NCBI GenBank assembly: GCA_033675265.1
Contig: JAUJYZ010000637.1
Span: 86,001-150,000, forward strand
Length of the DNA stretch: 64,000 nt
DNA from: Actinostola sp. cb2023
Lineage: Eukaryota > Cnidaria > Anthozoa > Actiniaria > Actinostolidae
Reading direction: 5' to 3'
Shown here piece by piece: positions 57,601 through 64,000 of this stretch. Position 1 is the first letter of the stretch. Each line of letters starts with the position of its first letter. The notes below the pieces were generated by a model, which was not told where the DNA came from, did no database searches, and was given only the letters and a program-made list of their open reading frames with translations. Made by a program: the position numbers and the translations under genes.

Positions 57601-58365
57601 GGGCGGAGAAAGAAAAACACGCCTGGAGAAAGAAAAACAATCATATTTGTCACTGACCTTCACCGCTTGAACATGACTCAATCCATCGAATTGTATTTCA
57701 TTCACAGAAAGAACATGGTCCCCTGCGAGTAGACCTTCATACTCCGCCAAAGAATTCTCATCCACGGACGATACATAGAGCCCAACTCCATGTTCCGATC
57801 CCCCTCGCATTGAGAACCCAAAACCGGTGCCGTGTGCCCGCTTGAGGTACAATCGTCGAATCGGATACTTTTGTGTCGTTCGAGAGTTTGTGCCATTTTT
57901 CAAGTTCGAAATATCAATCCCTGAATCGTACTTTTCTAAGTTTTCAGGTAGACTATTATGGATGTGAGATCGCCGTAGAGGTTCAAATGGTCTACTCGAT
58001 GAACGTGATCTAGTTGTAGAGTTTGTACTCCATTCTTTGCTCGACTGCGGCAGAGATTGCGCCTGGTGTGCGTGCCAAGTCTTCTCAAAGTAGCGTTTAT
58101 CGTTTGACGGTATGATATCCCGCAGAAGTGGATAAACTTGACGTTTTCTTGGAGAATCGAGAACTCTTTTCAGGGATCCAACAAGCTCTATTACATTTCG
58201 ATCTTTTTGATACCGATTGAGCGAACGGATAAAGTAAGCGCGATCTTCGTCATTCAAAATATTGGTCAGAGCGTTGTGAAGGACGCGTACGTTTTCGGAG
58301 ATATTCCTCCGACCTCTCCGAGGAGTCGTCGTTGTCGTCATCACAGTTTTCCACGCTTTATTCAA
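29707..58365 (-). CDS. WHRN: Whirlin-like PDZ/harmonin-homology scaffold, complete, 16 coding exons, about 1,526 aa
   Basis: Exons in transcript order: 57658-58365, 54376-54588, 52324-52449, 50068-50246, 48278-48343, 47075-47120, 46741-46956, 44071-44166, 43628-43738, 38783-38866, 38398-38433, 38251-38325, 35187-37337, 34155-34238, 33697-33912, 29707-29880 (stop TAG). Phases agree throughout. Domain order: HHD1 (about residues 21-95), PDZ1 (168-257), PDZ2 (306-390), HHD2 (about 465-530), long disordered region, PDZ3 (about 1437-1524), as in long whirlin. Close matches include FSMRGGSEHGVGLYVSSVDE, IRGGAEYGLGIYIAGVDP, EEQARQILNDHEFGTMAYYL and DRFDDLVLKKEID. Whirlin scaffolds Usher and stereocilium-tip complexes in vertebrates; here a role in actin-based protrusions or cilia is inferred. 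Human whirlin is 907 aa; the excess is mostly the 717-codon exon. PDZD7 is the closest alternative, but HHD1 favours whirlin or the shared ancestor. Confidence 0.94.
30192..31218. mobile_element. Inverted-repeat element, TA-flanked, with nested hairpin
   Basis: Ends TAGACCGAATGCAATAATGG and inverse, arms of about 220 bases (30192-30415; 30896-31218). The right arm is interrupted at about 31098-31175 by a small hairpin with ends GTTCTGGACTGACTAGCCTC. A further single end is at 31387. In the last whirlin intron. Confidence 0.8.
31222..33480. other. Whirlin intron, mostly unexplained, with one MITE
   Basis: A TA-flanked inverted repeat lies at about 32316-32490 (CCTCTAGCTTCGTATGTAAA and inverse). 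GCGCTCAAAGA..GGCCATATTGCATGGCAAGTG is duplicated in tandem near 33038-33103. Short ORFs here resemble no family I know. Confidence 0.45.
33481..33600. repeat. 120-bp MITE with perfect 9-bp target duplication
   Basis: Ends CATTCTCATACCCAGACTCC and AGGGCTAGCTACGAGAATG; inner CTCATCATCGA pairs with TCGAATGATGAG. GCGTGCTGT lies on both sides (33472-33480 and 33601-33609). Confidence 0.85.
34325..34494. repeat. GAGTCGTTTTCGTATGAG MITE, copy 4
   Basis: Ends TAGTCGTTTTCGTATGAG and CTCGTACGAAAACGACTC with TA flanks. In the whirlin intron between exons 13 and 14. Confidence 0.85.
34757..35050. repeat. Harbinger-like repeat with nested 120-bp palindrome
   Basis: CCGGTTGCACGAAAGGTGAA faces CCACCTTTCCAACAACCGG. 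Inside, CCCTGCTGGCAGAGGTCTCT (34854) pairs with the inverse ending 34976, with arms of about 43 bases including TCTTCCTTGGGAGCGAGC. Confidence 0.6.
35187..37337 (-). CDS. WHRN: Whirlin exon 13: 717-codon disordered proline/serine-rich region
   Basis: A single open exon from acceptor ACACCAG to donor GTG|GTAAGT. It is Ser/Lys/Glu/Asp-rich with spaced proline motifs: FAPPKPRRSF, VAPPKPKPYH, VAPPTMPKPYS and two IPPPKPAPYSPTRED. It also has two YVDID motifs (near 36300-36318 and 36203-36219). A 96-bp tandem duplication lies at about 35813-36000. It corresponds to the proline-rich linker of vertebrate whirlin but is far longer. Confidence 0.9.
37338..38250 (-). other. Whirlin intron, no other feature seen
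   Basis: About 0.9 kb of unique-looking intron. It contains a small inverted pair GAGAGCATACATGTATGCTCTC at 37755-37776 only. Confidence 0.5.
38251..38866 (-). CDS. WHRN: Whirlin exons 10-12, three small linker exons
   Basis: Exons 38783-38866 (28 codons, RPITPPRVPEILP), 38398-38433 (12 codons, ANNDEGQSSLDK) and 38251-38325 (25 codons, YDAEIDGLFSFMS). All are phase 0 with good AG/GT borders, so each could be skipped without shifting the frame. None carries a known domain; they join HHD2 to the long proline-rich exon. Confidence 0.72.
38650..38772. repeat. GAGTCGTTTTCGTATGAG MITE, copy 5 (short form)
   Basis: 123 bp, perfect-looking ends GAGTCGTTTTCGTATGAG and inverse with TA flanks. It ends 11 bases before the splice donor side of whirlin exon 10 (38783). 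Confidence 0.85.
40887..42628 (-). pseudogene. Transposon-borne ORF with CxxC-HxxxxC domain, interrupted
   Basis: Upstream part (42628 to about 42162): Q/N/T-rich sequence, then YLLQFCPPQVKTCFGCSQSL and DLVIVSHTARTYL. Downstream part (about 41063-40887): KTDRDRPGIVYFHVNTGCLR, then an amphipathic tail ending LHLREFGLAV and a stop. Together they resemble, from memory, an uncharacterised zinc-binding-looking domain common in cnidarian repeat proteins (CxGCxxx..DLV..., VYYHxxxxCI, FGL end). The middle is broken by an insertion with inverted ends TCAAGCATGTTAAGGCTTG. Function unknown. Confidence 0.6.
41150..41580 (-). pseudogene. GIY-YIG-type endonuclease C-terminal fragment of a Penelope-like retroelement
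   Basis: On the minus strand, an open stretch encodes EHFLSNPDHSASNILLIPLE, then IRKAKEAYLITRANTLEPNG and LNKRDETY before a stop. The (E/S)HF..P.H, EAYLI and P.GLN pattern is typical of the GIY-YIG domain C-terminus in such elements. The following CTGATGAAGACTAGTATGGC resembles their 3' ends. No reverse transcriptase remains. Confidence 0.6.
43628..43738 (-). CDS. WHRN: Whirlin exon 9, Ser-rich
   Basis: Encodes a Ser/Arg-rich segment with IRSYSSSMSSYSERSSSSRS, placed where human whirlin has YSMVSYSDTGSSTGSHG. Phase 0 at both ends. Confidence 0.85.
44071..44166 (-). CDS. WHRN: Whirlin exon 8: end of HHD2
   Basis: Encodes VSLLTEIRGSILPKDIDRFD and LVLKKEIDAIK, aligned with human FSLLSEVRGTISPQDLERFD and LVLRREIESMK. 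Phase 0 at both ends. Confidence 0.95.
44432..44566. repeat. 133-bp near-perfect palindrome
   Basis: ACATGTTAAGATCATGATAT pairs with its inverse at 44547-44566; inner TCGAGCGAGTGAGTGATTTG and GTTTTTATTCACGAGATTTTAA pairings leave almost no loop. Confidence 0.8.
45057..46035 (-). repeat. Dispersed repeat, copy B (inverted copy of 4740-5720)
   Basis: Reverse-complement similarity over nearly the whole length with the PRRC2 intron copy, including CTGTAATTTTCTGACAGAAA and GAACATTCATATCTCTAGTA. Small indels and substitutions indicate an old pair. Confidence 0.75.
46741..46956 (-). CDS. WHRN: Whirlin exon 7: HHD2
   Basis: Encodes LTEEQARQILNDHEFGTMAY and VDEFVLALFSLFNTPAK, aligned with human LEEQARHLLNEQEHATMAYY and VEALVMALFKLLNTHAK. 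This is the second harmonin-homology domain, diagnostic of whirlin/PDZD7. Confidence 0.96.
47075..47120 (-). CDS. WHRN: Whirlin exon 6, 46-nt linker exon
   Basis: Acceptor TGCTATAG, donor GAG|GTATTA. It encodes RNTTAGITRFERRPE and restores phase 0 before the HHD2 exon. Confidence 0.75.
47923..48196. repeat. MITE with TTGCATAATCGTTGTCGGG ends
   Basis: Arms TTGCATAATCGTTGTCGGGT and inverse ending 48196, about 33 bases. One arm also occurs at about 23765-23800. It ends about 80 bases from whirlin exon 5. Confidence 0.7.
48278..48343 (-). CDS. WHRN: Whirlin exon 5, linker
   Basis: A 66-base exon encoding DTESINTTVQIHALPTATYD. It fits between exons 4 and 6 by phase (2 in, 2 out). There is no domain in it; support is splice sites and frame. 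Confidence 0.75.
48798..49209. repeat. Minisatellite, about seven units of 48-65 bp
   Basis: The unit carries GTAGTACAGTGAGACTAGTT, GGGGGGTTGACTGTCCTTGC and one or two copies of CTACATGTAG. Two unit lengths alternate, one with and one without the extra TAGCTACATGTAG. Confidence 0.9.
49210..49500. repeat. CCCTAAAAGGTAC-reiterated segment ending in an 18-C run
   Basis: CCTAAAAGGTAC or CCTAAAAGGACC occurs at about 49247, 49346, 49393 and 49427. The segment is bordered by CTCCCGGGGGGGGGAG at 49211 and poly-C at 49478-49495. The style resembles a repeat I recall from anthozoan genomes. Confidence 0.5.
50068..50246 (-). CDS. WHRN: Whirlin exon 4: second half of PDZ2
   Basis: Encodes CGDQIMDVNGLSFLNISHAD, then VGRLPFAKTTTDRTKWA, aligned with human VGDQILEVNGRSFLNILHDE and VGRLPHARTTVDETKWI. 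The intron before it contains a MITE split by another transposon. Confidence 0.95.
50531..52029. mobile_element. GAGTCGTTTTCGTATGAG MITE, copy 6, split by an insertion
   Basis: The left part (50531-50732) has GAGTCATTTCGTATGAGTGG and the AACCAATCACAGCACG interior. The right part (51997-52029) has TACTTCCCACTCACACAAAA and ATGACTC. Between them is a 1.26-kb element. Confidence 0.82.
50733..51996. mobile_element. hAT-like element nested in the MITE
   Basis: Ends CAGGGTTCTCAGTAG and CTACTGAGAACCCTG. TGGCATA lies at 50725-50731 and again at 51995-52001, overlapping the last two bases of the right end, which is close to an 8-bp hAT duplication. A hairpin CTAGCCTCCTCCGCAGGCAA with inverse is at 51460-51551. 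No full transposase; no recognisable fragment. Confidence 0.7.
52324..52449 (-). CDS. WHRN: Whirlin exon 3: first half of PDZ2
   Basis: Encodes VNIFVEDGDKLGLKIRGGAE and continues to SAADKAGLK. The LGLK carboxylate loop is intact. It aligns with human VNLVLGDGRSLGLTIRGGAE. Phase 0 at both ends. Confidence 0.95.
52450..54375 (-). other. Whirlin intron 2 with 29-G run and unexplained ORF
   Basis: Poly-G at 52975-53003. A 154-codon + strand ORF (53073-53537) follows but matches nothing I know and lacks supporting context. ACATGTAC-type motifs recur. No mobile-element borders were identified. Confidence 0.5.
54376..54588 (-). CDS. WHRN: Whirlin exon 2: end of PDZ1 and linker
   Basis: Acceptor GATTTTAG, donor AAG|GTAGGC. 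It encodes RNNKKINMVVRSVGRIP, then TYKWIDPAGQRVSPPP, matching human VYSAGRIPGGYVTNHIYTWVDPQGRSISPP. Confidence 0.94.
54800..56240. repeat. Minisatellite of two interleaved unit types (52 and 55 bp)
   Basis: All units share ACGATGCAGCCCATACTAGT followed by GTACTCGCTAG. Type A continues TTTGAATCAGTATCATTATAC, type B TTTCCATTGAATTTACCATT. About 27 units; the 3' third (55800-56240) is almost pure type B, the rest is mixed. It is in whirlin intron 1. Confidence 0.95.
56241..57657 (-). other. Whirlin intron 1, AT-rich remainder
   Basis: About 1.4 kb of AT-rich sequence without ORFs, inverted repeats or RNA genes that I can see, apart from a short AATAATAATAAT run near 56797. Confidence 0.6.
57658..58365 (-). 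CDS. WHRN: Whirlin exon 1: start codon, HHD1 and first half of PDZ1
   Basis: ATG at 58365-58363. After a Thr/Arg stretch comes the harmonin-homology domain (NISENVRVLHNALTNIL...), aligned with human whirlin LSANVRQLHQALTALL. A Ser/Arg-rich linker then leads to PDZ1 with the carboxylate loop GFGF (residues 181-184). The exon ends in phase 0 at AAG|GTCAGT. Confidence 0.95.
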
Positions 58366-59480
58366 CTGGAGGTTAATTTAAACGCCACAGTTTCCAACTC
58401 AGCCATTTTACTGTTAAATGTTGCTCCAGCATGTTCCCTCAACTGTGGACAAAGTCTCCCTCTGTTGATTTCCTTCTCCATCGATTTCCTCTTGATTTCT
58501 GTTCATTGTCATACAAAGTCAACACACGTGACCTCGTTTAGATACTAACTGATTTGCTGGGCGACGCACGTCCATTATATTAAAGAATTCCCAAGTGGAT
58601 TCAACTGATAGACTGACAGTTCTTATATTATATAACGACATAGCATAGTAAAAAATAGTAGAAAAATTGAAAAGAAAAGAAAATTCTAAAATGTTCTATA
58701 TAATAGGTATAATTTTTTTATTATTTTTCTTTTAATTTCTGGGTTTTTTTCAATGTCTTAACTTCTTGACATATTCGTGAATTGTTCTCTCTCCAGGAAC
58801 TCTGGGTTTTTTTCGAACGCACGACCGAGATGTATTATGGGTAATCACAGAAATACTCTTTCGCGACAGGCAGCATTTCCCCTTTTTATGTATATTACGG
58901 GGTTATATTAGTCTTTTGTCCCCCGACCTACAGGCAAAATATTGCACCGGTTACATCCTTAGTAGGTCCTGGAATCGACCACAGCCTGAATCTGCCATTT
59001 TGGAAATCTACCAGCTTTGGAAGATTTCTTGAAATCGCATCTCAGCCCTGGATTCTTTCAGAAGCCAGAATCGACTATGCGACTTTGTTCTTCACACCTT
59101 AAAGTCACCGAGATAAACATTATTACTATCATTCACTTCAACAACTAAGTATCAATTAAAGGCGTAAGAGCCGTGCTAGAATAGCCTGGTGCGTGCCTCG
59201 CTGTAAGAGGTTATTAGACGTGAAAAGGGATGGGTAGAATCATGAATTGTAGCTAAAAAGACACGCAGAACTCGTGTCAGTGCATTGAGATAAGAAATGA
59301 ATGGGTTTTTAAAGTTTTTCCCTAAATTGATTCACGGTATTTGGTTCGAGGCTGCGCCTTATAGGTGGGGTGCGTCTTATACGCGAGGAAATATTGAATA
59401 AATAAACCCCTGGCTTCTGGCGACTGGTATATCGGCTGATAATCGAGTCCGCGGCTGAGAGATGGTCCGAAAAATAACTG
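58366..59480. other. Whirlin 5' flank
   Basis: Upstream of the whirlin ATG. Probably 5' UTR and promoter; an upstream non-coding exon is possible but not identifiable. No TATA box stands out. Confidence 0.4.
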
Positions 59481-60330
59481 AGTTGGCCGAGAAGCGAAGC
59501 TTCTTTTTCACGTACAATCCTTGGCTTTCTTCAAAACTTTTCCAGTGGAAAAGATTCTGAGCATCTGCAACATCTAGTACGGCAAAAAATTTGGAAAAAC
59601 GATTTTTTCCTATACATTTACTGCATTGAAATTTGCTACGTTGTGTAATTTTAAAATGATTGTCCAGATTTTTTGACGTACAATCCTTTAGTTTTTCTTC
59701 AAAAAATGACATTGGAATAGATTCTGAGTAGCTGCAACATCTAGCTCGGCGAAAAAAGTGGAAAAACGATTTTCTCCTATACATTTACTGTATTGAAATT
59801 TGCTACGTTGTGTAATTTTAAAACAACAATTTCCAAATTCGTTGATTGTCCAGATGTTTTGACGTGCAATCCTTGGCTTTCTTCAAAAAATGACATTGGA
59901 AAAGATTCTGAGCAGCTGCAACATCCGATTACGGCGAAAAGTTTGGAAAAACGATTTTTTCCTATGGCATTTACCGTATTGAAATTTGCTACGTTGTGTA
60001 ATTTTAAAACAACCATCTCCAAATTCGTTGATTGTCCATATTTGTTCACGTACAATCCTTGGCTTTCATCAAAAATGACATTGGAAAAGATTGTGAGCAG
60101 CTGCAACTGAACATCCGATTACGACGAAAAATTTGGAAAAACGATTTTCTCCTATATATCTACAGTGTCACTTAGTCTTACTGAAGATGACGTTTGTAAC
60201 GTCGAAACATGTTTAAACTCAAACTGTCGTTCTTGTCTTGAAATTAATATTACATTTGCTGCTACATCGACCTTTTGGACATATCTACTATATTGAAATT
60301 TGCTACGTTGTGCATGTAAAACAGTCGAGT
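59481..60330. repeat. Degenerate tandem repeat, units of about 165-190 bp
   Basis: TTGAAATTTGCTACGTTGTG recurs at about 59627, 59792, 59979 and 60294. TGACATTGGAAAAGATTCTGA and GGAAAAACGATTTT recur in register. The last unit joins a stretch ACTGAAGATGACGTTTGTAA, which resembles Penelope-like 3' ends. Confidence 0.8.
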
Positions 60331-60758
60331 CCATGCGTTGACGATTTGAGACGGACGACGACGAACAAAAATGCCCATTTTATAACTCGGGCATCCATAG
60401 GAAGCCCGAGTAAAGAGTAAAATGGAGTTCTGATGACCATTTTGTTCTGAGTATGACAATGAACAGAACTGTTGGTAGAATGTTTCCTATTATATACCCC
60501 CACCCCTCTCCTCCAGCTCCCCCACTCTATTCCCCTGACTCCTCACCCCACTCTTCTGATTCCCCGATCACCCTCCCTCTACGTAGAGTGCACGCAAATA
60601 CATGTACTTTTACATAATTTTTAATTTGTATTTCCTATTAAAAATAAATCTCATTTCCCACTATTTTATTAATTATCAAAAACAATCCATTTTGAAATAA
60701 TACGAAACGTCTGAGCAAGAGACCGGCCATTATATATATAATGGTCTCTTGGTCTGAG

Positions 60759-61748
60759 TCAACAAATATCTTGACCATCCAATGGACATTTAGTAGAATT
60801 GACAGTCAGCCATGTCCTAATACATGTGCTGTGAAATAAATGACCACACTTCAGGTATTTAACCACCTGTCCAAGTTCATATTCCTCCATGCATATCATA
60901 CACCGATCATCCCTTCTCTTGCTGATTTCTTCTGTTTTTAAAGAATCGATGACAGCTTTTGGTACAGTTTTAACTTCCACGAATGAATCGAGCTGCAGTA
61001 GTAAATCAAAATCTTCTGGAGTTATTTCCCTGTCTTGAATAGACATAAGTTGTGAAAGTAAAGCATCGCTACCAAATTTGTCCACATTATCGCCTCTCAA
61101 AATAAACTGATTAGGACGGTTATAGGATCGTGCTGTTGCATGTGGACAAGAGGTACGCGAAGACTCCTTTTGTTCCACTGAGCCCCTCCTTGGGGTATGG
61201 TTAAGTTCGAGACGTCGCTCCACGTTTTTATTTTTTAATTCTGTTTCTCTCATCCTTTTCGCAGACTTTTTGACTTCCCTTCTAATCAGATGTATTTTAA
61301 AAAACGTTGTATTACGTTTTCGATTCTTGATATTTGACAAAGAAATAGAAATGTCATTATTCTCATCTTGCGCATGTTTGATATTAAAACAGCTGGCGTT
61401 GGACTTCCTTTCAGTTGTAGACAACAAACTTCCGTATCGTGGATTCCTTTTGCGAGCTACTTTTCCAAGCTTCCAGTCGCAAAACTCCAATTCACAGGGG
61501 TACTGGTCGATCTCGTCGCAAAATGAGTCCATCATCCAATCCTCATCCAGTTCCGCACCTTGCAACTCATAGTGATCTCCATAAAGCCTCTCTGAGTCTT
61601 CCAGTCCATTATACAACGCTTCGGTCAAGTCCGCCTCAAGCTCCACAACCAAGCTTGCCTTCTTTGGATTCTTTTTGAGTTTTCTTCGACTCTTCGCCCT
61701 CCTTGGCGATCCATCGGTCACACTACCGGCCTGGCTAGAACCTGACAT
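60759..61748 (-). CDS. RING-H2 finger protein, probable E3 ubiquitin ligase, 329 aa, intron-free
   Basis: A single ORF with ATG at 61748-61746. The N-terminus is Lys/Arg-rich (SPRRAKSRRKLKKNPKKAS), followed by an acidic patch, a basic middle and a helix ITPEDFDLLLQLDSFVE near residues 240-256. The RING is at the extreme C-terminus: CMIC-x14-C-G-H-LF-H-ST-C-x11-CPLD. The spacing is RING-H2; the eighth ligand is Asp instead of Cys, as in RBX1 (CPLD). RING proteins transfer ubiquitin from E2 enzymes; the substrate is unknown. No signal peptide or membrane segment is seen. The lack of introns beside intron-rich neighbours could mean a retrocopy origin or simply a one-exon CDS. I do not recognise a specific orthologue. 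Confidence 0.88.
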   Translation of the reverse strand: MSGSSQAGSVTDGSPRRAKSRRKLKKNPKKASLVVELEADLTEALYNGLEDSERLYGDHYELQGAELDEDWMMDSFCDEIDQYPCELEFCDWKLGKVARKRNPRYGSLLSTTERKSNASCFNIKHAQDENNDISISLSNIKNRKRNTTFFKIHLIRREVKKSAKRMRETELKNKNVERRLELNHTPRRGSVEQKESSRTSCPHATARSYNRPNQFILRGDNVDKFGSDALLSQLMSIQDREITPEDFDLLLQLDSFVEVKTVPKAVIDSLKTEEISKRRDDRCMICMEEYELGQVVKYLKCGHLFHSTCIRTWLTVNSTKCPLDGQDIC

Positions 61749-62128
61749 TATGAAATAAAGCTAAAGTACGACAGTCAACAAAATCAGTTGAGATCTACAG
61801 GAAGACGCCAAAAGGCTAGTATGAATTATAGTTAGGGTCAACCGATCATATATACCTTTGTTTCACCTAAATATATTACCAATATACCATAAATAGACCG
61901 GTCTCTAGCTTCCTTGTTGTGGTGCAATCATCACAGCCAAGTGGTGCAATGTCTAGTCGACCCAGTCTTACTCAGCTACCACGGAATTTGGTATCAGCGG
62001 TTTCTCGCATAAAGTAAAACAAACATGGCGGCTGAACTGAAAAGACAGAATTTCCTTCAAATTTGACGAAAATTACGGCTAAAGAAGAAGAATTTTAGCC
62101 CCAAAGTGTATAGAAATGTAACTATTGG
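61749..62128. promoter_or_regulatory. Divergent intergenic region between the RING gene and HENMT1, with two uORFs on the + strand
   Basis: About 380 bases separate the two start codons, so a shared bidirectional promoter is likely (inference). Upstream of HENMT1, an ATG in strong context opens a 13-codon uORF (62025-62066, MAAELKRQNFLQI). A start-stop pair ATG-TAA lies at 62116-62121, 13-28 bases before the main ATG candidates. Confidence 0.5.
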
Positions 62129-63797
62129 ATGTGGCAAAGAACAATGGGTGAAGAAGTTGCAGATAACGCAAAGTGCCTTGAAGAAAGCGAAGTTGTGAGA
62201 GAAACAAGTCCACGTCGAGAAGAAGAAGAGGAATCGTCAGGCATTGCATTCAACCCACCAGTCTACCGACAAAGATATGGTGTCGTGGGTGAATTGATCA
62301 AGCAATACAAAGCTAAGAAGGTGAGTTGCTTTGCATTGTGTGTGTAGTCGTAGTTTTGAATTATCAGCATAAGAAATGTCACTGCTAAATGCTATGCACC
62401 GCACAGGTACATTTATAGCCACAATGTTACTTTTGCTTTTAATGCTTGTAATATTAAGAACTCTTTTATAATCGTTGCGGAATTACACACGTACATGTAT
62501 ACTACACACGTACATGTACAGAAGGCAGTTCCGCAAAGATTCCAGTACGTAGCGTATTATATTATATTCCATTCTACCACAGGGAGCCCGCCAAAACATG
62601 TATATGAACCACGTGGGAGGTGGAACATGTGAGCCCTTGAAACCTTGACATTAATTTCAATTAATATTTGCAGGTTTTAGATTTTGGCTGTGCTGAGGGA
62701 AAGTTGTTAAGGTACCTCATTAGGAATGACAATACCATGGAACAACTTATTGGGGTGGACATTGACGGAGAGTTGTTAAAAGAGAACACTTTCAGGCTTG
62801 AACCTCTTTTGTGTGATTGGCTAGAAACCAGAGAGGCTCCATTTACTGTCAGTATGTTGCAAGGTATGTGAAAATAATATTGTGGTAGAAAAAAAAAATA
62901 CATAAATTCATTCATTTACCCATCCATCCATTCATTCTTTCATTCATTCATTGTTTTTAAATTCATTCATTTACCCATCCATCCATTCATTCTTTCATTG
63001 TTTTTAAATTCATTCATTCACAATCAATCAATTTAATTGTTATTTTTTATTGAAATGTTTGAATTTCTTCACATTCCAGGATCAATCTCTCAACCGGATG
63101 ACAGATTCTGTAATTTTGATCTAATATCTTGTGTTGAAATGTAAGTACATGTACATGTATGTAGACATATGTGTACACATGTACAGTTAAAATCAAGTAA
63201 AATGGTCAAGGTGAGACAGTGCGAGACTCCGAGACAAGGCATTTTTTTGCGAGCCTGAGATGCATTTTCACCGATTTCCATTTTCAAAATTCGAGACTCT
63301 GAGATGGCTTTTTGTGAAAAAACGAGACTTTGAGACCTGCGAAATTTGACCGAAATTTTGCAAGACTTGCGGGACCATTCGACACCCCTAGTAAGTCTAA
63401 GCTCATTTTGCAATCGTAATCATTAATTACTACCTATTCCAGTAGGAGCACAAGACTCAGGTTTTCAAAACTGTCAGTGACTGGTGATATTTCCAACTAC
63501 TTAGAAAATGCCACTATTTGCACAATATCAACTAATTTTGGCAAATTTGGTTGATTCTCCACAATATTGATACTCGTAGATATAATCAATGGAATATTTC
63601 TATTTGATTTCTAGCATAGAACACCTTGTACCAGAACATCTAGAACTAATGCCTGCTGTAATATTTGGTCAGCTGTCACCTAAGGTTGTCATAGTTACCA
63701 CTCCCAATGCCGACTTCAATGTGTTGTTTCCCAACCTTAAGGGTTTTCGTCACTGGGATCATAAGTTTGAATGGACAAGAGAAGAATTTCAGGAATG
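62129..63797 (+). CDS. HENMT1: HENMT1, small-RNA 2'-O-methyltransferase, first four exons (gene continues beyond window)
   Basis: Exons: 62129-62320, 62674-62863, 63080-63140, 63615-63797, phases consistent. The product methylates the 3'-terminal 2'-OH of piRNAs (and siRNAs in some animals), protecting them (family knowledge). Visible parts: [17 protein letters not shown] (human FKPPLYRQRYQFVKNLV), SAM motif [13 protein letters not shown], motif LIGVDID, then [13 protein letters not shown] with the metal-binding E-x2-[16 protein letters not shown] and the [11 protein letters not shown] block supplying the second histidine. All four expected metal ligands are present. ATG 62129 has a poor context (T at -3); ATG 62144 (MGEEVADN) has A at -3 and G at +4 and is the likelier start. 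Confidence 0.95.
62321..62673 (+). other. HENMT1: HENMT1 intron 1
   Basis: 353 bases; contains CACAGGGAGCCCGCC at 62580, the end motif of a repeat family seen elsewhere, and ACATGTAC motifs. Introns 63141-63614 and 63798-63960 show only ACATGTAC motifs and simple sequence; CATTCATTC runs lie at 62908-63030. Confidence 0.6.
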
Positions 63798-63960
63798 GTG
63801 AGAAACCTTAACTTAACTGTACAGCACTAAGCTTTCTATAGGCAGGTACACTTTTACAATGTACATTGTATATGTACAATCATGTACACTAGGCCCATTT
63901 AAACATATCTTTTGCGGCTTTCACTGTTGTTTAGCAAGGAACATCCCATTTGATTGCAGG

Positions 63961-64000
63961 GAGTGTGAGGTAACTGGGGTTGAGATATATGTACATGTAG
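63961..64000 (+). other. HENMT1: Possible start of HENMT1 exon 5, cut by the window edge
   Basis: A TTGATTGCAG acceptor precedes sequence that stays open in the required phase to about the window end. The encoded residues (ECEVTGVEIY) do not align convincingly with HENMT1, so the true exon may lie outside. Confidence 0.25.

Overview
This is a eukaryotic, animal (metazoan) nuclear window. Four protein-coding loci can be assembled exon by exon: every exon is bounded by AG and GT, the reading phase is kept across each junction, and the joined proteins align from memory to known animal families. One tRNA gene is present. The rest is intron and intergenic DNA crowded with inverted-repeat DNA transposons, MITEs and minisatellites. 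Short introns, a piRNA/siRNA methyltransferase, a whirlin gene and the repeat types point to a marine invertebrate. My best guess is a cnidarian (anthozoan-like), with a sponge as the alternative. That is inference from remembered repeat style, not proof.

Layout. Positions 1-2,782: an intron of a PRRC2/BAT2-like gene, filled by a Tc1-type element carrying a nested TTAA-flanked element. Positions 2,783-17,874 (+): ten 3'-most coding exons of the PRRC2-like gene (about 2,655 codons seen; the N-terminus lies upstream of the window). Positions 17,875-21,141: intergenic MITEs and a 1.2-kb fold-back element with 9-bp target duplications. Positions 21,142-28,475 (+): complete QTRT2 (queuine tRNA-ribosyltransferase accessory subunit), 11 exons, 417 aa, with an antisense tRNA-Arg(TCG) in intron 1. 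Positions 28,476-29,706: convergent intergenic gap. Positions 29,707-58,365 (-): complete whirlin-like gene, 16 coding exons, about 1,526 aa, in the order HHD1-PDZ1-PDZ2-HHD2-long proline-rich region-PDZ3. Positions 60,759-61,748 (-): an intron-free RING-H2 protein of 329 aa. Positions 62,129-64,000 (+): the first four exons of HENMT1, divergent from the RING gene, running off the window.

The genes show no shared pathway. They are PRRC2 (translation/RNA granules), QTRT2 (tRNA wobble modification), whirlin (actin-bundle scaffolding), a RING protein (probable ubiquitin ligase) and HENMT1 (small-RNA 3' methylation), and this looks like ordinary animal gene order.

The most unusual signals are: (1) a seven-unit array at the 3' end of QTRT2 exon 9, in which each unit carries an E-box (CACGTG) and a CRE (TGACGTCA) exactly 31 bp apart, and repeats the splice-donor context; (2) a 2.46-kb element with 10-bp target duplications that carries a split ORF for a CxxC/HxxxxC domain; (3) a 2.15-kb exon that nearly doubles whirlin with repeated PPKPxPY motifs; and (4) six dispersed copies of one palindromic MITE, one of them split by a hAT-like insertion.
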